Notes: generated by a model from the sequence alone, not told the origin. A DNA stretch of 8,176 bases from JBGTKH01 sp041744735 (GCA_041744735.1 JBGTKH010000123.1:1-8176), one strand, 5' to 3'; shown: positions 1-6,140, numbered from the stretch's first letter. Program-made: numbers and translations.

Positions 1-30
1 AATGGCCACGCCGGTAATGGCCAGTCCGGC
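1..30 (+). repeat. Two-copy imperfect 15-bp tandem repeat
   Basis: Two adjacent 15-bp units (1-15 and 16-30) both begin AATGGCCA and share 12 of 15 bases. The period is five codons, so the repeat fits inside the tail of the upstream coding region, where it produces a duplicated pentapeptide in either open frame. More copies could lie upstream of the window. Confidence 0.5.
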
Positions 31-55
31 AAACTCCAATCCAGCCAATTTATGA
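1..55 (+). CDS. C-terminal tail of an upstream gene (partial)
   Basis: The window opens inside a reading frame that runs to a TGA at 53-55 and reads MATPVMASPANSNPANL. The frame is the same as that of the next gene, whose SD GGAGG (57-61) follows at once, as expected for a tightly spaced operon. The tail is low-complexity and contains a 5-residue near-repeat (MATPV/MASPA), typical of a disordered protein end. A second frame is also open here (NGHAGNGQSG..., stop TGA at 79-81) and would overlap the next gene, so the frame choice is uncertain. By context the upstream gene may be a GT4 glycosyltransferase, but nothing in these bases proves it. Confidence 0.3.
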   Translation, partial: MATPVMASPANSNPANL

Positions 56-67
56 CGGAGGCCGCAA

Positions 68-1144
68 ATGCACGTTCGTGATCGCGTCGCGTTGAATCAC
101 CTGGATCGCATGACCGACTCGACCGGATTGATCCAACATGCCATCTACAGCCTTCCGCGGCGCGAGAGCGGTTACACGACCGACGACAATGCTCGAGCGC
201 TTCGGCTGTGCGTTCGACTATGGAGCGAGCGCCCGGACGACCGCATGTTGGCGCGTGTGGCGTGCTACTTGAGCTTTCTGGAGCACGCTCGCTGCCCGAT
301 TCGCGGATTCCACAACTTCCTTGGCTACCAGCGAGATTGGTTGGATGCCGCGGGGACGGGAGATTGTCAGGGCCAGGCAGTATTGGCGCTTGCCGAAGTG
401 CTCGGCAGCCATCTGCCGGACGGATTCCGCCATTTGGCTCGCGAACTACTTGACGGCGTTCTGCCCGCGCTGGCCGAACTGCGGAGTTTGCGAGCGCAAG
501 CCTACGTGATTCAAGCGTGGGCTCACTTGTGGCGGGCTGGCGTCGAGGATATTGGACCCCTGGAAGACGTCGCCCGGCTGGCGGCTGACCGGCTGGTTGA
601 GTGTTACCACCGCTCGCAACGGCCGGACTGGCCGTGGTTCGAGTCGCGGATGACCTATGCCAACGCCGTCCTGCCGCACGCGCTGTTCGATGCGGCCGAG
701 CGCTGGCCCGACGAGGCGTTCCTCGATGTCGCCGAGTCGTCGTTCGGTTTTCTCGATTTGGTGACGACGGCGGACAACGTCTTTTGGCCGATCGGCAACC
801 GCGATTGGTATTCGCACGGCGAGGAGAAGTCGCTCTACGACCAGCAACCCATCGAGGCCGCGACGATGGCCGCCGCCGCGCTGGCCGGACTGAAACTGCG
901 GGGTGACGACAAGTACCTGGCCGTTTTCCGGCGGGCTCACGGCTGGTTTCATGGCCAGAATAGTCTGGAACAGCCATTGGCCGATGTTCAGGGCGGGGCT
1001 TGCTTCGACGGTCTTCAAGCGGCCGGAGTCAACCATAACCAAGGCGCCGAATCGACGCTTGCATTTCTGTGGACCGAGTTGCTCACGTTGAGCGCTGCTC
1101 AGGCGCCCGCCGCTCGCGCGAAGACTGCTATCGCCAGCGGATAA
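68..1144 (+). CDS. Stand-alone (alpha/alpha)-type domain protein of GT4-associated family
   Basis: This 358-residue protein resembles the C-terminal domain found behind GT4 glycosyltransferases in many bacteria. The signature is near the N-terminus: LDRMTDSTGLIQHA (residues 12-25), then GYTTDDNARAL (35-45). The rest is helical with evenly spaced Trp, His and acidic residues (DWPWFES, WPIGNRDW, YDQQPIEA), as in (alpha/alpha)-barrel carbohydrate-active proteins. No signal peptide or membrane segment is visible, so it should be cytoplasmic. The ATG at 68 is chosen because GGAGG at 57-61 sits 6 bases upstream and an in-frame TGA lies at 53-55. The GH130 gene follows after 49 bases, suggesting a shared role in building or breaking a mannose- or glucose-containing oligosaccharide. 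The catalytic activity of this domain is not known to me; the family call is from remembered sequence pattern. Confidence 0.75.
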   Translation: MHVRDRVALNHLDRMTDSTGLIQHAIYSLPRRESGYTTDDNARALRLCVRLWSERPDDRMLARVACYLSFLEHARCPIRGFHNFLGYQRDWLDAAGTGDCQGQAVLALAEVLGSHLPDGFRHLARELLDGVLPALAELRSLRAQAYVIQAWAHLWRAGVEDIGPLEDVARLAADRLVECYHRSQRPDWPWFESRMTYANAVLPHALFDAAERWPDEAFLDVAESSFGFLDLVTTADNVFWPIGNRDWYSHGEEKSLYDQQPIEAATMAAAALAGLKLRGDDKYLAVFRRAHGWFHGQNSLEQPLADVQGGACFDGLQAAGVNHNQGAESTLAFLWTELLTLSAAQAPAARAKTAIASG

Positions 1145-1193
1145 ACGCGGGCACGATCCAGGCACGACTATCACTTTGTAAGGACACACCGGA

Positions 1194-2198
1194 ATGCAAC
1201 GGGAATCAACAAGACCAAACGTGTACGACGAGCTGTTTCATCGCCATCCCAATAATCCGATCCTCACGGCGCAGGACTGGCCCTACCCGGCCCACACGGT
1301 ATTCAATGCCGGCGCGTGCCAGATGGGACATGAAACCATCCTGCTGGTCCGCGTCGAAGATCGCCGCGGCCATTCCCATCTGACCGTCGCCCGCAGCAAC
1401 AATGGCGTGACGAATTGGCGGATCGATTCCAAGCCCAGCTTTGCGCCCGATCCGATGGACTTTCCGGAAGAAGCTTGGGGCGTGGAAGACCCGCGATTGA
1501 CCTGGGTGCCGGAGCGCGAGGAATGGATTATTGCCTACACCGCATATTCGCCCAGTGGCCCGTTGGTGTCGCTGGCGACGACCAAAGATTTTACGACGTT
1601 CACCCGGCTCGGCCCGGTAATGCCGCCGGACGACAAGGATGCGGCTGTCTTTCCACGCCGCTTTGGCAATCGCTATGCGATGATCCACCGGCCCGTTTCC
1701 GCCGGCAGTTCCGGTGCGCACATTTGGCTCTCTTTCTCGCCCGACCTCACACACTGGGGCGACCACCACATTCTGCTGGCCGCGCGGCGCGGCGCTTGGT
1801 GGGATGCCAATAAAATCGGCCTGAGCCCTCCGCCTTTGGAAACGCCGGAAGGTTGGCTGCTGCTCTATCATGGCGTACGGCACACCGCCGGAGGCTGCCT
1901 GTACCGGCTCGGATTGGCGCTGCTGGACCTGGAGAATCCGTGGCAAGTTCTGCGGCGCAGCGACGAATGGATGTTTGGGCCGGAAATGCCTTACGAGCGC
2001 CAAGGAGACGTCAACGGAGTGGTCTTCCCCTGCGGCTGGATTTTGGACGTAGCGAGCGGCGCGATTCGCGTGTACTATGGTGGCGCTGACTCCTGCATCG
2101 CTTTAGCCACGGCCGGGCTCGATGACGTGCTTAACTATTTGCGGACCTGCCCTGCCCCGCCCAGTCGCAAACGCACGCGAATGATCCTGTCCGATTGA
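1194..2198 (+). CDS. GH130 family glycoside phosphorylase/hydrolase
   Basis: This 334-residue five-bladed beta-propeller enzyme belongs to glycoside hydrolase family 130, which includes beta-mannoside phosphorylases and some beta-mannosidases. Seen motifs: FNAGA (37-41), RVEDRRG (53-59), GVEDPR (96-101), whose D99 is the family's proton-donor Asp, KDAAVFP (148-154), HRP (165-167), ANKIGLSPPP (205-214), LLYHGVR (223-229), GDVNGVVFP (271-279) and YYGGAD (294-299). R166, K207 and H226 lie in motifs that bind phosphate in characterised phosphorylases, so phosphorolysis is more likely than hydrolysis. That is inference, and the substrate is not resolved. There is no signal peptide, so the enzyme is cytoplasmic. 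The ATG at 1194 has TAAGGA (1179-1184) 9 bases upstream. It probably shares an operon with the preceding (alpha/alpha)-domain gene. Confidence 0.92.
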   Translation: MQRESTRPNVYDELFHRHPNNPILTAQDWPYPAHTVFNAGACQMGHETILLVRVEDRRGHSHLTVARSNNGVTNWRIDSKPSFAPDPMDFPEEAWGVEDPRLTWVPEREEWIIAYTAYSPSGPLVSLATTKDFTTFTRLGPVMPPDDKDAAVFPRRFGNRYAMIHRPVSAGSSGAHIWLSFSPDLTHWGDHHILLAARRGAWWDANKIGLSPPPLETPEGWLLLYHGVRHTAGGCLYRLGLALLDLENPWQVLRRSDEWMFGPEMPYERQGDVNGVVFPCGWILDVASGAIRVYYGGADSCIALATAGLDDVLNYLRTCPAPPSRKRTRMILSD

Positions 2199-2236
2199 TA
2201 CCGGGCGGCCTTCGGCGAGCGGCTGGAAATGAGTTA

Positions 2237-2304
2237 CCCGTAGCCGATGTCGTAAGACTTCGGTCTTCCCCGCACCGCCGAAGGCTCACGACTTCGGCTA
2301 CGGG
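2237..2304. repeat. Imperfect 27-bp inverted repeat (hairpin)
   Basis: The arms at 2237-2263 and 2278-2304 are reverse complements at 24 of 27 positions, around a 14-base loop. Each arm carries CCGTAGCCGA/TCGGCTACGG at its outer end and CTTCGG/CCGAAG at its inner end, and ACTTCGG also occurs as a direct repeat in both arms. The element lies entirely between the GH130 stop and the transglutaminase start. There is no T-run after it, so it is not a classical intrinsic terminator. The form suits a dispersed REP-like element or an mRNA-stabilising or processing hairpin. I recall similar motifs from planctomycete genomes but cannot check this. Confidence 0.85.
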
Positions 2305-2359
2305 GACGACAAGTGCTACCTCTGGCTTAGACCGATCACAATCCTGCAGTCCACAAACC

Positions 2360-3199
2360 ATGCTCATCAACGTCGGCTACGAAATTGCGTTTGATTCCCC
2401 ACAGCCGGCGCCGATGGTATTGATGCTGTATCTGCATCCCACGCGAGAGCTGACGACCCACCAGCCGGATCGGTTGCAGGTGATACCGCGGCTGCCAGTC
2501 ATCGAGTACTACGACCTGTACGGCAACCGTTGTGGGCGCGTGGTTGCACCGGCGGGACGCGTGGTTTTTCGGAACGAGGCACTCGTCGAGGATTGCGGCC
2601 TGCCCGACCTGCAAGTTCCTCATGCGTCGCAAGCCCTAGTGCCGGATTTGCCGCATGAGACGCTGTTGTATTTGCTGGCGAGCCGGTACTGCGAAGTGGA
2701 CAGCGAACTGAAGGATCTGGCGTGGAGTCTCTTCGGGCAAACGCAACCTGGCTGGCCGCGGGTGCAGGCGATTTGCGATTTTGTGCATCACCACATTCGC
2801 TTCGACTACATGCAGGCCCGCGCGAATCGCACCGCCCTAGAGGTTTATCGCGAGCGCGTGGGCGTCTGTCGCGATTACATGCACCTAGCCATCACCTTCT
2901 GCCGGAATTGCAACATTCCTGCCCGCTACTGCACGGGCTACCTGGGCGACTTTGGCGTGCCGCCGAGCGATAGCCCCATGGATTTCAGCGCTTGGTTCGA
3001 AGCGTACCTGGGGGGCCAGTGGTACGCCTTCGACGCCCGCAATAACGTGCCGCGCATCGGCCGCGTACTGATGGCCCGCGGGCGCGATGCGGCGGATGTG
3101 GCGCTCACCACGACCTTCGGCGTGAACCAGCTTCAGTCGTTCCAGGTATGGACCGATGAGGTCCGCGGGAGCGATCATGGAAGCATGCGATCAATTTAG
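2360..3199 (+). CDS. Transglutaminase-like superfamily protein
   Basis: This 279-residue protein has an N-terminal beta-rich domain (about 1-110, starting MLINVGYEIAFDSP) and a transglutaminase-like core (about 115-260). The core shows RVGVCRDYMHLA with catalytic-type C170, then NIPARYCTGYLGDFG (185-199), MDFSAWFEAYLGGQWYAFD (207-225) with the triad-type D225, and the family's C-terminal block PRIGRVLMARGRDAADVA (231-248). The position that is usually His in the HAWxE motif is S210. Related proteins I remember carry the same C-terminal block, so this may be a subfamily trait and not decay. The likely role is a papain-fold peptidase, amidase or transferase in the cytoplasm. The frame extends upstream to a TTG at 2195, but that extension merely translates the inverted repeat, so ATG 2360 is chosen although it has no clear SD. 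Confidence 0.88.
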   Translation: MLINVGYEIAFDSPQPAPMVLMLYLHPTRELTTHQPDRLQVIPRLPVIEYYDLYGNRCGRVVAPAGRVVFRNEALVEDCGLPDLQVPHASQALVPDLPHETLLYLLASRYCEVDSELKDLAWSLFGQTQPGWPRVQAICDFVHHHIRFDYMQARANRTALEVYRERVGVCRDYMHLAITFCRNCNIPARYCTGYLGDFGVPPSDSPMDFSAWFEAYLGGQWYAFDARNNVPRIGRVLMARGRDAADVALTTTFGVNQLQSFQVWTDEVRGSDHGSMRSI

Positions 3200-3338
3200 C
3201 GAGCGGGCGGTTTACTTCATTTTGGTCTCGCGGAATTGAGGCCGCTTGGCCCAGCATAAGAATTACGATGCTCTATGCCAGTAAGGTTAGGATGTCGGAT
3301 CTCGAAACTGGGTCGAGCTTACGTCGTTCCTTCAAGTG

Positions 3339-3345
3339 AAAGGAG
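3339..3345 (+). promoter_or_regulatory. Shine-Dalgarno site deciding a GTG start
   Basis: AAAGGAG lies 7 bases before the in-frame GTG at 3353. An ATG at 3348 is only 2 bases away and opens a 4-codon frame ending at TAA 3360, so it is unlikely to be the start. The site therefore selects GTG 3353 over the upstream in-frame ATG at 3275, which has no SD. Confidence 0.6.
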
Positions 3346-3352
3346 TCATGCA

Positions 3353-3763
3353 GTGCATGTAACCATTGAGTTGCCGAAAGCATTTTCTGTACGTGATGAC
3401 CGCGAGCTTCCGCTCGTTCAAGCCTTGATGGCAAGGCTGAATCCAATGCTATTGGTCATCCAAGTAGCGACGGGGGTGCATGTCGATGGCGGAGCCACCG
3501 TCAATTGGGGCCTTGTCTATCTGGATGGCCAGCCGCTGACGGACGAAGATGTGCAGGCCGAACTCGAGGAGGCGGGGCTGGATTTTCAACACCACGCGGA
3601 GATCCAGGAATCGCGCATTTGGGTTAACAATCAACCGGACATGTCGAGAAAACGACCGACTGATCCTTCTCACTCGGTGCGTGCCTGGCGATCGTTGACG
3701 CAGGTCTCCGTCGAGTCGGAGTTGCCGGCCGAAGTTGGAGCCGGCGACAGGCTCGCAAGGTAG
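3353..3763 (+). CDS. Hypothetical protein, 136 aa
   Basis: I do not recognise this protein. From the GTG at 3353 it begins MHVTIELPKAFSVRDD and contains a hydrophobic stretch PMLLVIQVATGVHV (about 31-44), a beta-like segment with VNWGLVYLDGQPL, and an acidic helix-like segment TDEDVQAELEEAGLDF. The last 40 residues are polar and basic (SRKRPTDPSHSVRAW) and look disordered. There is no signal peptide or zinc motif. An upstream ATG at 3275 would add 26 residues (MPVRLGCRISK...), but the strong SD sits inside that extension. The gene stands alone, 153 bases after the transglutaminase gene and 135 bases before the interrupted csbD gene. The reading frame and SD support a real gene; the function is unknown. 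Confidence 0.55.
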   Translation: MHVTIELPKAFSVRDDRELPLVQALMARLNPMLLVIQVATGVHVDGGATVNWGLVYLDGQPLTDEDVQAELEEAGLDFQHHAEIQESRIWVNNQPDMSRKRPTDPSHSVRAWRSLTQVSVESELPAEVGAGDRLAR

Positions 3764-3898
3764 AGCATCGCGATGTATGATTGACCACGGCACATCGAAA
3801 GACGCGGAATACTTATGCCGATGATTGTGGGCGTTTTCAGTCACGAGTATGAAGTACGAAGTAAGAACGTTGTATCTATTAATTAAGGCATCACGACA

Positions 3899-4102
3899 AT
3901 GAACTGGGATTAGATCAATAGCAACTGGAAAGCAGTGAGTGATAAGATCACGCTCACGTGGGGCAAAATTAGTGAAGATGATCTAACCGCGGTCGCCGGC
4001 CAGCGCAATCAGCTTGCGGGCCTGCTGCAAGAGAGATACGGGTACGACAAAGTCGTCGCCGAGAACAAGGCCGACCAGTTTGCGCAGGAGCTGCACCCGT
4101 AA
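3899..4102 (+). pseudogene. CsbD-family stress protein gene with in-frame TAG at codon 5
   Basis: Translating from ATG 3899 gives MNWD, a TAG (3911-3913), then INSNWKAVSDKITLTWGKIS, EDDLTAVAGQRNQLAGLLQE, RYGYDKVVAENKADQFAQEL and HP before TAA 4100-4102. This is the CsbD-like general stress family along its whole length: the usual start is MNWDQIxxNWK, then WGKLTDDDL, then AGKRDQLxGxxQERYG. The TAG occupies the place of the conserved Gln, so a single C-to-T change of CAG explains it. The 67-codon length is normal for the family and no other defect is present. AAGG (3885-3888) lies 10 bases before the ATG. It may be a very recent pseudogene, a sequencing error, a readthrough gene, or a gene restarted at GTG 3935. 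The gap up to the HlyIII gene (4103-4153) holds nothing I can name. Confidence 0.85.
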
Positions 4103-4153
4103 TCCGAAGCTCCGAATGCTATCGCTTGGACTCACCGCAAACCGACGTTTTAT

Positions 4154-4852
4154 ATGACACCGATGACGCGTAATCAGCAAGAGTCCTCGGGATTTGTTCC
4201 CGTCCCGCATTCGCATGCGGAAGAACGCGTCAATGCCCTCACACATGGACTTGGCCTTGTGCTTAGCATCGTGGGCGGCATCGCGCTCTTCGTTAGCGCG
4301 CTTTCTCAAGGAGACGCTTGGCGAGTTGCGGGTTGCAGCGTCTTCGCGACGACGCTGATCGCCGTTTACGCTTTCTCCACATTGTCGCACAGTTCTTTGG
4401 GGCCGGAGCTGACGCGTTTGTTCCAAAGACTGGATCAAGGGTTCATCTACCTGCTCATCGCCGGATCGTACACGCCCTTTGCCTTGGCCTACCTGCGTTT
4501 CGGTTGGTGGTGGTTGCTGTTGACAGCGATGTGGGCCTGCGCGTTGTGCGGATGTTTTTCCAAGATTTTTTTCTCTCATCGCATCAAGGCCGTAGCGGTT
4601 TGGAGCTACGTATTGTTGGGATGGATGCCGATTATTGCCGCCAATTCCTTCATTGGGCTCGTCCCCGCTGCCGCGCTGTGGTGGATGTTGATCGGCGGTT
4701 TGTGTTACACTATAGGGACCGTGTTTCTGATCTGCGATCATAAGCGTTTTCATTTCCACGCGATTTGGCACACGTTTGTCATTGCCGGTAGCACTTGCCA
4801 CTTTTTCTCGATCCTCTTTTTTGTGGCGTCTTCGACGGCCAATCCTCTTTGA
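4154..4852 (+). CDS. Hemolysin III / PAQR family integral membrane protein
   Basis: This 232-residue protein has seven hydrophobic segments and the full set of HlyIII/PAQR signatures. These are EERVNALTHGLG (23-34) before helix 1, FSTLSHS (74-80) with S75 and H79, RLDQGFIYLLIAGSYTPF (92-109) with D94, and FHAIWHTFVIAGSTCHFFS (201-219) with H202 and H206. In the family the Ser/His/Asp/His set surrounds a bound zinc and may give a ceramidase-like or lipid-hydrolase activity. The name hemolysin comes from a Bacillus cereus homologue, and haemolytic activity should not be assumed here. The N-terminal 20 residues are polar and lie on the inner side. The start is ATG 4154 or ATG 4163; neither has an SD. 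The serine peptidase gene follows 9 bases after the stop, which suggests co-transcription. Confidence 0.93.
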   Translation: MTPMTRNQQESSGFVPVPHSHAEERVNALTHGLGLVLSIVGGIALFVSALSQGDAWRVAGCSVFATTLIAVYAFSTLSHSSLGPELTRLFQRLDQGFIYLLIAGSYTPFALAYLRFGWWWLLLTAMWACALCGCFSKIFFSHRIKAVAVWSYVLLGWMPIIAANSFIGLVPAAALWWMLIGGLCYTIGTVFLICDHKRFHFHAIWHTFVIAGSTCHFFSILFFVASSTANPL

Positions 4853-4856
4853 GGAG
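4851..4856 (+). promoter_or_regulatory. Shine-Dalgarno site overlapping the HlyIII stop
   Basis: GAGGAG overlaps the TGA of the HlyIII gene (4850-4852) and sits 5 bases before ATG 4862. It favours ATG 4862 over a GTG at 4856, which overlaps the SD itself. The arrangement implies translational coupling of the two genes. Confidence 0.65.
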
Positions 4857-4861
4857 TGCTG

Positions 4862-5677
4862 ATGGTCAGTACGATCGATAAAATGTACCTGCGCGTCGCG
4901 AAGATCCTGACCTTCGCCGGCCCGCAGTCGTTGACCAATGCCACGGGATTCTTTTACCTGCATGACGATTTTTTGTATCTGGTCACGTCCCGCCATGTGG
5001 TGATCAACGAAGCGGCCCAGCATCGTCCGGATAGTCTGCAATTATCGCTGCATTCCAACGCCGCGGACCTGAAACAAAGGCTCGACTTGTCGATTCCGTT
5101 GTACCAGGACGGTGTGCCGCAATGGTACCAACATCCGACGCTCTGTAACGCCGCGGACGTGGTGGCGGTTGCGGTCAATGACCCGCATGTGCTCAACAGC
5201 CATTTCGTCGATACGTTCTGCCGCGAGGACATCTTGAACAAGGACAAGGCAATGCCCCTGGGGCAGAACGTGCTGATCCTGGGCTTTCCGTTGGGGTTTC
5301 ACGACACGCTGCACAACCTGCCCATCGTGCGCAGCGCCACGATTGCCAGTTCGTTCTCGCATCCGTTTAAAGGCGAAGCGTATTTTTTGACCGACGCCCG
5401 TTTGCACCGTGGCATGAGCGGATCGCCGGTGATTGTCAAGTTTCCGCTCCGGTCGGATGCCGTTAGCCAGCGTGAGGCCGGATGGCGGCTACTGGGGATC
5501 CACTCGTCCGCGCTAGACGTTTCGGATCGAGACCCCGATCAGGATGAACGACTGGCTCTGAACATGACTTGGTACGCATCACTGATCCCCGAAATGCTTC
5601 CCGCGCGCTCCGCGCGCCGGAGTTTGTCGAAGGATGATTCTGTTTCTTCAGGAGTTACGCAATGTTCGCGACAATAA
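4862..5677 (+). CDS. Trypsin-like serine peptidase, cytoplasmic
   Basis: This 271-residue protein has the layout of a chymotrypsin-fold (S1-like) peptidase. The His motif is LVTSRHVV (40-47, H45), preceded by the TGFFY beta strand. The Asp motif is NAADVVAVAV (96-105, D99). VLILGFPLGF (137-146) is the strand seen in HtrA-like and related peptidases, and HRGMSGSPV (182-190) holds the nucleophile S186 in a GxSGxP motif. The triad thus looks complete. There is no signal peptide, PDZ domain or membrane anchor, so unlike DegP/HtrA it should act in the cytoplasm. The C-terminal 30 residues are polar and possibly disordered. ATG 4862 is preferred because of the GAGGAG site. The substrate is unknown, and the tight link to the HlyIII gene may only reflect operon membership. 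Confidence 0.85.
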   Translation: MVSTIDKMYLRVAKILTFAGPQSLTNATGFFYLHDDFLYLVTSRHVVINEAAQHRPDSLQLSLHSNAADLKQRLDLSIPLYQDGVPQWYQHPTLCNAADVVAVAVNDPHVLNSHFVDTFCREDILNKDKAMPLGQNVLILGFPLGFHDTLHNLPIVRSATIASSFSHPFKGEAYFLTDARLHRGMSGSPVIVKFPLRSDAVSQREAGWRLLGIHSSALDVSDRDPDQDERLALNMTWYASLIPEMLPARSARRSLSKDDSVSSGVTQCSRQ

Positions 5678-5681
5678 CCAC

Positions 5682-5687
5682 GAAAGG
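5682..5687 (+). promoter_or_regulatory. Shine-Dalgarno site for the STAS gene
   Basis: GAAAGG lies 6 bases before ATG 5694 and lies downstream of the peptidase stop. It favours 5694 over an in-frame upstream start at 5634 that would overlap the peptidase gene by 44 bases. Confidence 0.6.
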
Positions 5688-5693
5688 TCAATC

Positions 5694-6065
5694 ATGCACG
5701 TGAGACGCGAATGGATGGGAGAGCACGGGCCGGTGACGGTTGTGCATTTGGCGGCGGAATACGGCTCGGCAGACGTGACGGTGATGACCGGCGTGCGGAC
5801 GATCTTGCTCCAGTGGGCCGCAGACGCGGAACCGCCGCTGTTGCTGCTGGATTTGGCTGACACGATACGTTTTGGTGCGGCGTTCATGAATGTCCTGCTG
5901 CGTTGCTCCAAGCGGATCAAAGATCGCGGCGGGCGGTTTGCCCTATGCAACGTGAATTCGACACTGATCGCGGTACTAGACGTGGCACATCTTAGTTCGT
6001 TGTGGCCGATCTGTTCGACGCGGGACGAGGCGATGCAGGCTTTCCGCCCAGAAAGGCCGGCATGA
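5694..6065 (+). CDS. STAS-domain protein (anti-sigma factor antagonist-like)
   Basis: This 123-residue protein is a single STAS domain. It shows a first strand VTVVHL (14-19), a second strand PLLLLDLAD (48-56), the helix-1 region RFGAAFMNVLLRCSKRIK (59-76), GGRFALCNV (79-87), and a last helix LDVAHLSSLWPICSTRDEAM (95-114). SpoIIAA-type antagonists carry a phosphorylated Ser at the start of the helix after strand 2 (DSSGLGV in SpoIIAA). By alignment that position is A62, in GAAF, so kinase control of the usual kind is not possible. It may bind an anti-sigma factor constitutively, or serve as a protein-interaction domain in another signalling route. No partner kinase or sigma factor is in the window. 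ATG 5694 is chosen on its GAAAGG site. Confidence 0.8.
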   Translation: MHVRREWMGEHGPVTVVHLAAEYGSADVTVMTGVRTILLQWAADAEPPLLLLDLADTIRFGAAFMNVLLRCSKRIKDRGGRFALCNVNSTLIAVLDVAHLSSLWPICSTRDEAMQAFRPERPA

Positions 6066-6140
6066 GACGTTTGTTTGTCTTGAGATCAACTTGATACCAA
6101 AGGCTCTGTCCGTCGATTGCGATTAAGGAATTCAATTCAC

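Noticed and set aside
446..1189. 247-codon open frame on the minus strand
   Set aside because: It is antisense to the (alpha/alpha)-domain gene, with Arg/Gly-rich composition typical of shadow frames in GC-rich DNA.
1206..2003. 265-codon open frame on the minus strand
   Set aside because: It is antisense to the GH130 gene, whose catalytic motifs prove the + strand frame.
2195..2359. N-terminal extension of the transglutaminase frame from TTG 2195
   Set aside because: The extension overlaps the GH130 stop and translates the inverted repeat into low-complexity Arg/Ser/Thr sequence; the family N-terminus begins at ATG 2360.
3781..3816. TTGACC followed by an AATACT-like box as a promoter
   Set aside because: The spacing between boxes is about 21 bases, too long for a standard promoter, and other AT-rich alternatives nearby are equally weak.
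3449..3844. 131-codon open frame on the minus strand over the unrecognised 136-residue gene
   Set aside because: This was considered because the + strand gene is itself unrecognised. The minus frame has no good SD and a basic shadow-like composition, while the + frame has a strong SD and neighbours on the same strand.
3983..5041. 352-codon open frame on the minus strand
   Set aside because: It runs antisense to three genes with clear family matches (csbD, HlyIII, peptidase), its translation is rich in Arg, Gln and His without motifs, and it has no homology I recognise.
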